Part shown: positions 8,736-19,292 of the stretch, piece after piece
Layout: each line of letters starts with the position of its first letter
Position numbering within the stretch: the stretch's first letter is position 1
Assembly (NCBI GenBank): GCA_020248915.1
Contig: JADCGP010000039.1
Location: 1 to 64,000, forward strand
Direction: 5' to 3'
Length of the DNA stretch: 64,000 nucleotides
From: Rubrivivax sp.
GTDB lineage: Bacteria; Pseudomonadota; Gammaproteobacteria; Burkholderiales; Burkholderiaceae_C
Program-made: the position numbers and the translations under genes
The notes under the pieces: model-generated
The model's input: only the letters and a program-made list of their open reading frames with translations
Database searches by the model: none
What the model was told of the DNA's origin: nothing

Positions 8736-10674
8736 GGGCCAGGCTGGTCTCGGCACCCGCCTCCGGCATCGACGGGGCGCCTTGCTGCTCTGCCGTGCGC
8801 AGGAACGCATCGAACATCAGCAGCGTCCACAGCGGGGCGCTGTGGTCGCGCATGCCGCTCTGGTGGTGGTCGACCAGCTCGCGCAGGTAGCCGGCGTTGA
8901 ACCAGCCGGTGTCGGCGATGCGCTCGCCCAGCACCGCGTCGCGCACGCGCTGCTTCAGCGGGCCGCGGAACCAGCGCGCCAGCGGCACCGAGAAGCCCAT
9001 CTTGGGCCGGTAGAGCACGTCGTTCGGCAGCCGTGGCTCCATCGCCTTCTTCAGCAGCACCTTGCCCTCGCCGCCCCGCACCTTGAGCCCCGCGGGCAGC
9101 GTGGCCAGCCACTCGACGAGCGGGTGGTCCATCAGCGGCTCGCGCACCTCGAGGCTGTGCGCCATGCTGGCGCGGTCGACCTTGGTGTTGATGTCGCCGA
9201 CGAGGTAGGTCTTGATGTCCAGGTACTGGATCAGCGCCAGCGGGTCCGCGGTGCCGGCGCGCGCGGCGTGGCGGCGGAACACGTCGAGCGCGTCGTAGCC
9301 GCCGAGCTCGCGGCGCAGCGCCGGACTGAACAGACGCGCCCGCATCGGCGCGCGCAGGATGCTCACCGAGTGGAAATAGGCCTCGACCGAGTCGCGCGCC
9401 ATGCCCTCGAAGGTGGTCTTGGCGCGCAGCACGCGCGGCGCCCAGTCGGCCTTGGGGTAGACGCGCCCGAGCAGGCCGAACAGCGGCTGGCGGATGCCGG
9501 CCGGCAGCGTGCCGCGCATCCGCTCCTCCATCAGGTGCATGCGGTAGCGGCGGTAGCCGCCGAACATCTCGTCGCCGCCGTCGCCCGACAGCGCCACCGT
9601 CACGTGGCGCCGCGCGAGCTCGCTCACGCGGTAGGTGGGGATGGCCGAGCTGTCGGCGTAGGGCTCGTCGTACAGGCGCGCCAGCGTGTCCACCAGGTCG
9701 TAGTCGTCGCTCACCACCGTCTCGACGCGGTGGCGGGTGGCGTAGCGGTCGGCCACCATCTGCGCGAAGGCGCTCTCGTTGAAGCGCGGGTCGTCGAAGG
9801 CGATGCTGCAGGTGTTGACGGGCCCGTCCGACAGGCCGGCCATGGCCTGCACGACGGCGCTCGAGTCCACGCCGCCCGACAGGAAGGCACCCAGCGGCAC
9901 CTCGGCGATCATGCGCAGGCGCACGCTATCCTTGAGGCGCTCGGTGAGCTCGGCGCAGGCGTCGGCCTCGGAGATAGGGTTGTCGAGCGTGAAGCGCACG
10001 TCCCAGTACTCGCGCGGCGCCGGCACCGGCTGGCCGCGGCGCACCGTGAGCGTGTGCGCGGGCGGCAGCTTCAGCGCGCCCTTGAAGATGGTGCGCGGCT
10101 CGGCCACGTAGCCGAGCGCGAAGTACTCCTCCAGCGCCAGCGGATCGATCGTGCGCGCCAGGCGCGGGTGCTGCAGCACCGACTTGAGCTCGCTGCCGAA
10201 CAGCAGCGTGCCGTCGTCCAGCAGCGCGTAGTGCATCGGCTTGACGCCGAGCCGGTCGCGCGCGAGGAACAGCGTCTGGCGGTTGCGGTCCCAGATCGCG
10301 AAGGCGAACATGCCGCGCAGGCGCTTCACGCAGTCCTCGCCCCAGCTCTCCCAGGCGTGGACGATGACCTCGGTGTCGCTCTTCGTGCGGAAGCGGTGGC
10401 CCAGTGCCTCGAGCTCGGGCACCAGCTCCTGGAAGTTGTAGATCTCGCCGTTGAAGACGATGACGACCGAGCCGTCCTCGTTGAAGAGCGGCTGCTGGCC
10501 GGTGGCGATGTCGATGATGCTCAGCCGCCGGTGGCCGAAGCCGACGCCGGGCTCGACGTGCAGGCTGCCCTCGTCGGGCCCGCGGTGGTGCTGGCTGTCG
10601 TTCATGCGCGCGAGCAGCGCGCGGTCGACCTCGCCCGCGGCGCGGGTGTGGAAGAGGCCGGTGATGCCGCACAT
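8728..10674 (-). CDS. XrtA/PEP-CTERM system amidotransferase (asparagine synthetase, glutamine-hydrolysing)
   Basis: MCGITGLFHT... Cys2 class II amidotransferase; 'LGAFLSGGVDSSAVV' PP-loop. Confidence 0.92.
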   Translation of the reverse strand: MCGITGLFHTRAAGEVDRALLARMNDSQHHRGPDEGSLHVEPGVGFGHRRLSIIDIATGQQPLFNEDGSVVIVFNGEIYNFQELVPELEALGHRFRTKSDTEVIVHAWESWGEDCVKRLRGMFAFAIWDRNRQTLFLARDRLGVKPMHYALLDDGTLLFGSELKSVLQHPRLARTIDPLALEEYFALGYVAEPRTIFKGALKLPPAHTLTVRRGQPVPAPREYWDVRFTLDNPISEADACAELTERLKDSVRLRMIAEVPLGAFLSGGVDSSAVVQAMAGLSDGPVNTCSIAFDDPRFNESAFAQMVADRYATRHRVETVVSDDYDLVDTLARLYDEPYADSSAIPTYRVSELARRHVTVALSGDGGDEMFGGYRRYRMHLMEERMRGTLPAGIRQPLFGLLGRVYPKADWAPRVLRAKTTFEGMARDSVEAYFHSVSILRAPMRARLFSPALRRELGGYDALDVFRRHAARAGTADPLALIQYLDIKTYLVGDINTKVDRASMAHSLEVREPLMDHPLVEWLATLPAGLKVRGGEGKVLLKKAMEPRLPNDVLYRPKMGFSVPLARWFRGPLKQRVRDAVLGERIADTGWFNAGYLRELVDHHQSGMRDHSAPLWTLLMFDAFLRTAEQQGAPSMPEAGAETSLAHV

Positions 10675-10708
10675 CGCTCGTTCGCTCCTGTCGTCGGGGC
10701 CGCGGCGC

Positions 10709-11890
10709 TCAGGCGGCGGCCGGCTCGCCGAGCACCTCGCGGTACACGGCCTCGTAGGCTGCCACCATGGCCGGCAGGCTGAACCGCTCCAGAACGCGGG
10801 AGCGCCCGGCCCGGCCCATCGCGCGCGCGCGGTCGGGGTCGGCCGCCTCGGCCGCGATCGCGGCCGCAAGCGCCTCCACGTCGCCCGGCGGAACGATGCG
10901 GCCGGTCTCGCCCGCGGCCACCAGGTCGGAATTGCCGCCGACATCGGTGGCAATCACCGGCAGGCCGCTGGCCATGGCTTCGAGGATGGTATTGGAGATG
11001 CCCTCGGCCAGCGAGGGCAGCACGAAGCAATCGAGGCCGCGCATGACATCCGGCACGTCGGCGCGCTCGCCGGCCAGCCACGCTAGGTCGGAGGCCCCGG
11101 CCCGGGCGAGCAGCGCTTCACACTCCGCGCGCAGCGGGCCGTCGCCCGCGAGCACCAGGCGCAGCCGCGGGCGCAGTGCCGGGGCGATCTCGAGCGCGCG
11201 CAGGAACGCGCGCACCAGCAGCGGCTGCGCCTTCACGGTCTGCATGCGGCCGACGGTTCCCATGATCCATGCCTCGGAGAGGTCGTTGAAGGGGCTTCCG
11301 GCAACGGCCGCCCGCCCCCCGGCGGCAGGCGCAAAGCGTTCGGTGTCGACGCCGTTGTAGATCTGCTCGATGCGGTCGGCGGGCAGACCTACCGTGTTCC
11401 GCAGGTAGCTCGCGAGATCGCGCGACAACGCCACGTAGCGCTGCACGAACGGGCGGTACGCACGCCGCATCCACACGTGGCGGCGGTTGGCGCCGTGGAG
11501 ATCATCGGCGTCGCGGCCGTGCTCGCCGTGCACGCGTGCGCGCACGCCCGCCGCCCAGGCCGGCGCCTGGGCCTCCAGCGCAGCCAGGTTGCGGGTGTGC
11601 ACCAGCGCGGGCTGCAGGTGGGCGAAGGTGCGGCGCAGCTTGGGCCATTGCCAGAAGCCCTGGCCCGGCGGCTTGTGTAGCGCGATGCACGGCACGTCGT
11701 CGCGCCGGATGCGGGCGGCGAAGGACGGGTCGACTTCGGTGAGCGACACCACGGCGTGGCGCCAGCGGTCGTGCGGCATGCGGTTGATCAGGTTCACGAC
11801 ACCGTTCTCGAGGCCGCCGACGGCGAAGCGGTAGACCACGTGGGCCACGAGCGGCCGCGGGTCGGGGGCGTCACCGGCCGCGCGGGCCAT
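10709..11890 (-). CDS. PEP-CTERM/XrtA-associated glycosyltransferase (TIGR03088-like)
   Basis: 'PLVAHVVYRFAVGGLENGVVNLINRMP' and 'EGISNTILEAMASGLPVIATDVGGN'. Confidence 0.88.
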   Translation of the reverse strand: MARAAGDAPDPRPLVAHVVYRFAVGGLENGVVNLINRMPHDRWRHAVVSLTEVDPSFAARIRRDDVPCIALHKPPGQGFWQWPKLRRTFAHLQPALVHTRNLAALEAQAPAWAAGVRARVHGEHGRDADDLHGANRRHVWMRRAYRPFVQRYVALSRDLASYLRNTVGLPADRIEQIYNGVDTERFAPAAGGRAAVAGSPFNDLSEAWIMGTVGRMQTVKAQPLLVRAFLRALEIAPALRPRLRLVLAGDGPLRAECEALLARAGASDLAWLAGERADVPDVMRGLDCFVLPSLAEGISNTILEAMASGLPVIATDVGGNSDLVAAGETGRIVPPGDVEALAAAIAAEAADPDRARAMGRAGRSRVLERFSLPAMVAAYEAVYREVLGEPAAA

Positions 11891-11897
11891 CGCCGGC

Positions 11898-13178
<1,281 letters not shown>

Positions 13179-13234
13179 GGTCGTTGGAATCGCGGGGCGG
13201 GAAAGTGGGCCGTGCGGGTGGGCGGCCGGAGTGG

Positions 13235-14824
13235 TCAGCGCGCGGCGCCAGCGCCGCGGGCGGCGTCCAGCGCGGCGAGCATGGCGCCGGCGTGGCGCGC
13301 CACCTCGGCATCCAGCGCCGCGGCGGTGGCGGCGGCGTCGCCGCCGCGCAGCATGAAGATCACCGAGGCCGCGTCGTCGCCGCGCCCGAGCAGCCGGTTG
13401 CGCAGGCCGAGCAGCAGGGCGTGCGTGCGGTTCGAGGTGAGCTCGCCGCCCACCCAGAAGGTCTGCCGCACGTGCACGCGCTCAGCCGACGAGGTGGCCA
13501 TCAACGTGCCGCCGCGCAGCTGCGCGGTGCGCACCGGCACCTGGCGGCTGCCGGCCGTGATGCGGCCCTCGCCCTGCGAGACATAGGCCCACGCGTGGTC
13601 GTCGGAGCGGACGAGCTGGTTCTGCGAGTTGGCCAGCTTGTTCTCGTAGCCCTGGTGCCGGTAGTAGGCCACGTGCACGAACAGCGGGCCCGCCCCAGTG
13701 GCCAGCACGGTGCGCGCCTCGGCGGCCGGCCGCACGAAGCTGGGCACCGGAAACCGCTTGTCCTCCGCCGTGGCAGTGGCGGCAGGCAGCTGCAGCACGA
13801 GCGCCGCGGCGTCGTGCCCGTCCAGCTGGCGTGCGGCCCAGGGCGGCAGCGCGGCCACCGCCAGCGTGGCGGCCGTGGCGGCCACCCAGCCCTTCCAGGC
13901 GGCGGCCGGTGCGGCCGACACCGGGGCGCCGGCAGTGGCCACGGGCGCTGCGGGGCCCGCGGGGCCGGCCACGGCCGCATCCTCCGGGTCGGACCACTTT
14001 GCCCCGATCCAGAACATCAGCATGATCACCACGCCGAAGAACACCCAGCCGTAGATCAGGTGGTCCACGCCGACGGCGAGGCGGTTTCCCGAGTAGTGGC
14101 CCAGCAGCACGATCATGATCGCGCGCAGCCAGTTGGCCACTATCGGCACCAGCAGCGACACCAGGCCGAAGACCAGCCGCTTGCGCGGCGACGAGTAGTT
14201 CAGGTAGGCGAACAGCGTGCCCACCATGAACGACGCGATCAGGTAGCGCACGCCGCTGCAGGCCTCGACCACGCTCCAGGTGCCGCTCGGGATGACGAAC
14301 TGCAGCCCCTCGCGGTACACCGGGATGCCGATGGCGCGGATGAAGGCCACCGTCACGTCGGCCGTCCACTCCATCATCCTTGGCTGGGTGAACTCACCGA
14401 TCGGGACCATGAAGAGCAGGAAGGCGAGCGGGAACGTGATCGCGCGCGCGAAGGTCACGCCCAGCAGGGCCGGCACCGCCAGCACCAGCAGCGTGGTGGC
14501 GGCCAGCTGTGCCGCCGCATGCACACCCGCACGGTCGGCCAGCAGCCACAGCAGCGCCGCAGCGGCCATCGGCAGCAGCACCCAGGGCGAAGGGCGCGGC
14601 ACGATGCGCGCCAGCCGCGCGCGCAGCCGCCAGACGAGCCAGCCCGAGATCGGCGCGACGAGGAAGCCGTGCGCGAAGGTGTCGGAGCGCGACCACACCT
14701 GCACCATCGAGGCGAAGGTGGGACCGTACAGCAGCAGCAGCGCCGCGAACAGCGCCAAGGCCACCGGCAGCGCGATGCGCCAGGGGCCGGCGCCCGCGGG
14801 TGCGGCGGGGAGCACGGCGCTCAT
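13235..14824 (-). CDS. xrtA: exosortase A fused to C-terminal EpsI-like domain
   Basis: MSAVLPAAPAG...; 'VVEACSGVRYLIASFMVGTLFAYLNY' (exosortase Cys), 'PIVANWLRAIMIVLLGHYS' (Arg) and 'VDHLIYGWVFF' (His); ~200-aa EpsI-like tail. Confidence 0.93.
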   Translation of the reverse strand: MSAVLPAAPAGAGPWRIALPVALALFAALLLLYGPTFASMVQVWSRSDTFAHGFLVAPISGWLVWRLRARLARIVPRPSPWVLLPMAAAALLWLLADRAGVHAAAQLAATTLLVLAVPALLGVTFARAITFPLAFLLFMVPIGEFTQPRMMEWTADVTVAFIRAIGIPVYREGLQFVIPSGTWSVVEACSGVRYLIASFMVGTLFAYLNYSSPRKRLVFGLVSLLVPIVANWLRAIMIVLLGHYSGNRLAVGVDHLIYGWVFFGVVIMLMFWIGAKWSDPEDAAVAGPAGPAAPVATAGAPVSAAPAAAWKGWVAATAATLAVAALPPWAARQLDGHDAAALVLQLPAATATAEDKRFPVPSFVRPAAEARTVLATGAGPLFVHVAYYRHQGYENKLANSQNQLVRSDDHAWAYVSQGEGRITAGSRQVPVRTAQLRGGTLMATSSAERVHVRQTFWVGGELTSNRTHALLLGLRNRLLGRGDDAASVIFMLRGGDAAATAAALDAEVARHAGAMLAALDAARGAGAAR

Positions 14825-16134
14825 CGCATGGCTCCGCCGGTGAGTGCGGCGGCGGCCGGGCCCGCCGGTGCCGGGGCGGCGGCAGGCGCGGCGCCAGCGG
14901 GCATGCCCGCGGCCGGCGGTGCCCCGTGCGCCAGGCCGGCCAGGTGGCGGTCCAGCCGCGCGAGGTGGGCGTCCCAGCTGTAGTGCTCGCGCACGCACCG
15001 ACGCGCCGCCGCGCCCAGCGTCGCGGCTTCGGCCGGGTGGTCGAGCAGCCGCTCCATGGCCTGCAGGTACTGCTGCGGCTCGGCGGCGGCGAGCAGGTCG
15101 CGCCCGTCGAGCGCGTGCATGGCCTCCACGCAGGACGCGGCCGCGACCACCGGGCGTGCCATCGCCATCGCCTCGAGGATCTTGTTCTGGATGCCGCGCG
15201 CCAGCCGCAGCGGCGCCACCACCACGCCGGCATGCCGCAGGTAGGGGCGCACGTCGGGCACGGTGCCGGTCACCACCACGCCGGCGCCGGGGTCGGCTGC
15301 GAGCTCGCGCACCGCCGGCGCCGGGTGCCGGCCCACGATCCACAGACGCAGCTGCGGGCGGCGGCGGCGCAGCGCCGGCAGCACCTCGCGCGCGAACCAG
15401 GCCACCGCGTCGACGTTGGGCCAGTAGTCCATCGCGCCGGTGAACACCAGCGGCGGCGGCTCGTCGCCGAACGGCGACGCAAAGGCAAGCGCCGGGTCGA
15501 AGTGCTCGGCGTCGACGCCGTTGTCGAAGGAATCGACGCGCTCGCGCGACTCGGGCGCCAGGCCGCGGAACAGCTCGGCCTCCTTCGCGGTGGCAAAGAA
15601 CGACATCCGCGCGCGCTGCGCGATGCGCCGCTCGGCGGCCAGCAGCGTGCGGCCCTCGCGCCGGTACAGCCAGCCCAGCGGCCAGCGGTGGCGCGGCGCG
15701 TAGGCGGCCCACTTGGCCGAATCGACGTCGACGAAGTCCACCAGCATCGGCAGCCCGGGGTGCGGCTCGAGGTATTGCGCCATGGCCGACGAGAACACCA
15801 GCGCGGCGTCGATCTGCTGCTCGCACACCGTGCGCGCCACCCAGTCGGCGAGCGCGGCGCTGCGGTAGTAGTGCATCGTCAGCGGCCCGCCCGCAGCCAG
15901 CGCGCCCAGGCTGGCCACGCGCGCGGCGGCCGGCCGCAACCGCTCGGCGTGCAGCCCGGCGCACGCAGCGCGCAGCGCGGGCAGGTGCGCCTCGTCGGCC
16001 AGATCGTCGACGAAGGTGCCCACGAAGACGCGGTGGCGCCGCGCCAGGTGCCGCAGCAGGTGGTGCGAGCGCACCTTGTCGCCCTTGTCGGGCGGGTAGG
16101 GCATGCGGTGCGGCAGGAACAGCAGGCTGGCCAC
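14821..16134 (-). CDS. PEP-CTERM/XrtA-associated glycosyltransferase (TIGR03087-like)
   Basis: MASLLFLPHRMPYPPDKGDKVRSHHLLRHLARRHRVFVGTFVDD; 4-bp overlap with xrtA. Confidence 0.9.
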   Translation of the reverse strand: MASLLFLPHRMPYPPDKGDKVRSHHLLRHLARRHRVFVGTFVDDLADEAHLPALRAACAGLHAERLRPAAARVASLGALAAGGPLTMHYYRSAALADWVARTVCEQQIDAALVFSSAMAQYLEPHPGLPMLVDFVDVDSAKWAAYAPRHRWPLGWLYRREGRTLLAAERRIAQRARMSFFATAKEAELFRGLAPESRERVDSFDNGVDAEHFDPALAFASPFGDEPPPLVFTGAMDYWPNVDAVAWFAREVLPALRRRRPQLRLWIVGRHPAPAVRELAADPGAGVVVTGTVPDVRPYLRHAGVVVAPLRLARGIQNKILEAMAMARPVVAAASCVEAMHALDGRDLLAAAEPQQYLQAMERLLDHPAEAATLGAAARRCVREHYSWDAHLARLDRHLAGLAHGAPPAAGMPAGAAPAAAPAPAGPAAAALTGGAMR

Positions 16135-16142
16135 CGCGACTC

Positions 16143-17180
16143 CTAGCCGAGCGAGCGCACCACGTAGGGCCCGAGCCGGTTCGCGAAGGCGAGCGGCAGC
16201 CGCCGCCAGGCCTCGATCAGCAGCCGGTACTTCGCGTTGGCGGGGTTGTTCTGCGGCACCGAGTCGCGGCGCAGCAGCCGGTACTCGTAGTGCAGCGGCT
16301 GCGGCTCGAAGCCCCAGTTCTTCTTGAAGGCGTACGGGCCGGTGCCGACCTTGCTGCGGCCGTAGTCGAACAGCGTGCTGCCGCGGGCGCAGGCGCGCCG
16401 CATCAGTTCCCAGTACTTGAAGTCGTTGGCCGCGAGCTCGCGGGCCGCGACGTCGTCGCCGGCGTAGCAGGGCAGCACCTCGTTGCGGAAGTGGAAGCTC
16501 AGCACGCTCGACAGCGCCCGGCCGTCGGGCGCGGCCACGGTGAGCACCTCGCAGTCGGGGCCGAACTCGCGCCGCAGCGCCTCGAAGAAGCGGCGCGGCA
16601 GGGCCGGCGTGCCGTGCCGGTGCACGTTGTCGGCGTAGAGGTCGAAGAAGCGCCCGACGCCGTCGTCGAGGCGGCTCGACAGGCCGCCCTTGATGCCCTT
16701 GCGCACCATCGCGCGCTGCTTGCGCGGGATGGCCAGCATGTTGGCCTCCTCGTCGGGCAGGATGGCCTTGCGGAAGGTGACGTAGAGCTCCTGGCGCGGC
16801 CAGCCTTCGTGCCGCCGCTCGAGCTGGCGCAGCTCCAGGTGCTGCACCCGCAGCCGCTGCGCCAGCGCCTCGGCCTCGCGCTCGAGCGCCGCGGCGCTGG
16901 CCTCGTCCTCGGCGGCCACGCCGCCGTAGGCGGCGAAGGGCAGGCTGGAGAGCGCGTTGCCGAACAGCACGCTGCGCACGTGCGCCAGCGGCAGCACGCC
17001 GCGGATGCGGTTGCCCTCCACGGCGAAGAGGTAGTGCGTGTCGTGCCCGAACACGCCGCCGAGCACTCGCTGCCAGCCCGCGCGGTGGAAGAACGTGGCC
17101 TCCGGGCAGCCCTGGACGAACTCGTCCCAGCGCGCGGCGGTGGCCGCGTCGGCTGCATCCAGACGCTCGATGCGCGGCAT
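16143..17180 (-). CDS. FemAB-like GNAT protein, PEP-CTERM/XrtA-associated
   Basis: MPRIERLDAADAATAARWDEFVQGCPEATFFHRAGW...'FDYGRSKVGTGPYAFKKNWGFEPQPLHYEY'. Confidence 0.88.
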   Translation of the reverse strand: MPRIERLDAADAATAARWDEFVQGCPEATFFHRAGWQRVLGGVFGHDTHYLFAVEGNRIRGVLPLAHVRSVLFGNALSSLPFAAYGGVAAEDEASAAALEREAEALAQRLRVQHLELRQLERRHEGWPRQELYVTFRKAILPDEEANMLAIPRKQRAMVRKGIKGGLSSRLDDGVGRFFDLYADNVHRHGTPALPRRFFEALRREFGPDCEVLTVAAPDGRALSSVLSFHFRNEVLPCYAGDDVAARELAANDFKYWELMRRACARGSTLFDYGRSKVGTGPYAFKKNWGFEPQPLHYEYRLLRRDSVPQNNPANAKYRLLIEAWRRLPLAFANRLGPYVVRSLG

Positions 17181-17188
17181 CGCGGCGC

Positions 17189-18124
17189 TCAGGACGCCTG
17201 GGCCTGCGCCTGGGCGGGCTCGCGTCGCGGCGCGGCCGCGCCGGGGGCAGCCGCGCGTGCGGCAGCGGCAGGTGCCTGCGCCTGCACCTGCGGCAGGAAG
17301 ATGCGGTCCATGCGGCCCCAGCGGAAGTCGGCGAGCAGGCGCCGCAGCCGGCCCTCGACGCGGCCGATGTTCACGTAATGCCGGAAGCGGGTCTTGGCGT
17401 CGATGCCGCGCACGCGCGGCTGGTCGGCGTCGATCTCCCAGGGGTGGAAGTAGAAGACCGCGGGCTGCCGCTCGCGCGTGTTGACACGCCCGATGGCCCA
17501 GCGCGTCACCGCGTAGGGCAGCAGCCGGAACCAGCCGCCGCCGCTGGCCGGGAGGTTGCGGTCGAGCAGGCGCACGGTGCTCACCGGCACCTCGACCAGC
17601 CCGCCCGGCAGCGTGTAGGCGAAGCGCGGCGAATCGGGCATGCCGTAGTGGTCGTGGCGGATCGGGTAGACGCTCGAGCTGTAGCGGTAGCCGGCCGCGG
17701 CCAGCGCGTCGAAGGCCCAGAGGTTGCCGCTGCCGATCGAGAAGCTGGGCGCTCGGTAGCCGATCACCGCGGTGCCCGAGATGTCCTCGAGCAGCCGGCG
17801 CGCGCCCAGCACGTCGGCGGCGAAGGCCTCGCGGCCGAGCTCGCTGACGCGCTGGTGCCCGTAGCCGTGGCTGGCCAGCTCGTGGCCGGCGTCGACGATG
17901 CGCCGCACGAGCTGCGGGTGCCTCTCGGCGATCCAGCCGAGCGTGAAGAAGGTGGCGTGCACGCGGTGCGCCTCGAGCAGCGCGAGCACGCGCTCGACGT
18001 TGCGCTCCACGCGGCACTCGCGGGTGTCCCACTCGTCGCGGCGGATGTACGGTGCGAAGGCCGAGACCTGGAAGTAGTCCTCGACGTCGATCGTCATCGC
18101 GTTGGTGATGGCACCTGCGTTCAC
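17189..18124 (-). CDS. XrtA system polysaccharide deacetylase (DUF3473-type C-terminus)
   Basis: MTIDVEDYFQVSAFAPYI...'HATFFTLGWIAERHPQLVRRIVDAGHELASHGYGH'; GTG start at 18124 overlaps upstream TGA; alternative ATG at 18097. Confidence 0.9.
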   Translation of the reverse strand: MNAGAITNAMTIDVEDYFQVSAFAPYIRRDEWDTRECRVERNVERVLALLEAHRVHATFFTLGWIAERHPQLVRRIVDAGHELASHGYGHQRVSELGREAFAADVLGARRLLEDISGTAVIGYRAPSFSIGSGNLWAFDALAAAGYRYSSSVYPIRHDHYGMPDSPRFAYTLPGGLVEVPVSTVRLLDRNLPASGGGWFRLLPYAVTRWAIGRVNTRERQPAVFYFHPWEIDADQPRVRGIDAKTRFRHYVNIGRVEGRLRRLLADFRWGRMDRIFLPQVQAQAPAAAARAAAPGAAAPRREPAQAQAQAS

Positions 18125-19284
18125 CGCGCGCCCTCCTTGCCCTCGTCGGCCGACGCCTTCTCGGCGCCCGGCTTGCGGCGCGACAGCGCGGACACCAGCT
18201 GCTGCAGCAGCGTCAGCACCTGCAGGTTGCTGCGCTCCAGGCGCAGCAGGCTCTTCTCGAGCCGCTGCAGCTGGTCGCCGCGCTGGTCGGCGGCCAGCTG
18301 CACCAGCTGCTGCTGCGCGCCGCGCGCGGCGTCGGCGTCCAGCGCCGCGTCGCCCAGGTCGAGGTCGAGCACCGCGCCGGCCAGGCCGCCGGGCATCACC
18401 GGCTCCACGCCGGGGGCCCCGGGCACGGCGGCCGCGGCCGGCACGGCCGGCGCCGCGCTGCGCTGCGGCACGGTGTTCTCTTCCTCGAACTCGCGCACCA
18501 CCTCGGCCACGTCGGCGGGGGTGAGGTGCGAGCGCCCGGACAGAAAGCCGGCCAGCAGCAGCCGGTCGCAGATGGCATTGATGCGCCGCGGGATGCCGCC
18601 GCTGGCCGCGCGCACGGCCTCGAAGACGCCGGCCTCGAAGCTCGGCTTGTCGGTGGCGCCGGCGCACTTGAGCCGGTGCTCGACGTAGCCGCGGGTCTCG
18701 TCGGTGCTGAGCGGCCCGATGTGGCAGGTGGCCGCCACGCGCTGGCGGAACTGCTCCATCTCGGGCCGCTGTAGGATCTCGCGGAACTCGGGCTGCCCGA
18801 CCAGGAAGCTCTGCAGCAGCGCCTGGTTGCCGAACTGGAAGTTCGACAGCATGCGCAGCTCCTCCACCGCGCGCGGCGTGAGGTTCTGCGCCTCGTCCAC
18901 CACCAGCAGGCAGCGCTTGCCCTTGCTGGCCTGGCTGATCAGGAAGGCCTCGAGCGTGATCAGCAGCTCGCTCTTGGGCACGTCCTTGACGCGGAAGCCG
19001 AACGCGGCGCCCACCATGCGCAGCGTGTCCTCGGCGCCGAGCTGCGTGGTGACCAGGTGGCCGGTCACGACGTTGCTGCCGTGCAGGCCCTCGATCAGCG
19101 AGCGCAGCACCATCGTCTTGCCGGCGCCGATCTCGCCGGTGATGACGATGAAGCCCTCGTTGCGCGAGACGCCGTACTCGAGGTAGGCCTTGGCGCGCCG
19201 GTGCTGCTTGCTGGCGAAGTAGAACGCCGGGTCAGGGTTGAGCTGGAAAGGCTTGCTCTTCAGCCCGTAGAACTGCTCGTACAT
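18121..19284 (-). CDS. XrtA/PEP-CTERM-associated ExeA-like AAA ATPase
   Basis: MYEQFYGLKSKPFQLNPDPAFYFASKQHRRAKAYLEYGV; 'TGEIGAGKTM' Walker A; 'CLLVVDEAQNL' Walker B. Confidence 0.93.
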   Translation of the reverse strand: MYEQFYGLKSKPFQLNPDPAFYFASKQHRRAKAYLEYGVSRNEGFIVITGEIGAGKTMVLRSLIEGLHGSNVVTGHLVTTQLGAEDTLRMVGAAFGFRVKDVPKSELLITLEAFLISQASKGKRCLLVVDEAQNLTPRAVEELRMLSNFQFGNQALLQSFLVGQPEFREILQRPEMEQFRQRVAATCHIGPLSTDETRGYVEHRLKCAGATDKPSFEAGVFEAVRAASGGIPRRINAICDRLLLAGFLSGRSHLTPADVAEVVREFEEENTVPQRSAAPAVPAAAAVPGAPGVEPVMPGGLAGAVLDLDLGDAALDADAARGAQQQLVQLAADQRGDQLQRLEKSLLRLERSNLQVLTLLQQLVSALSRRKPGAEKASADEGKEGAR

Positions 19285-19292
19285 GGCGTGCG

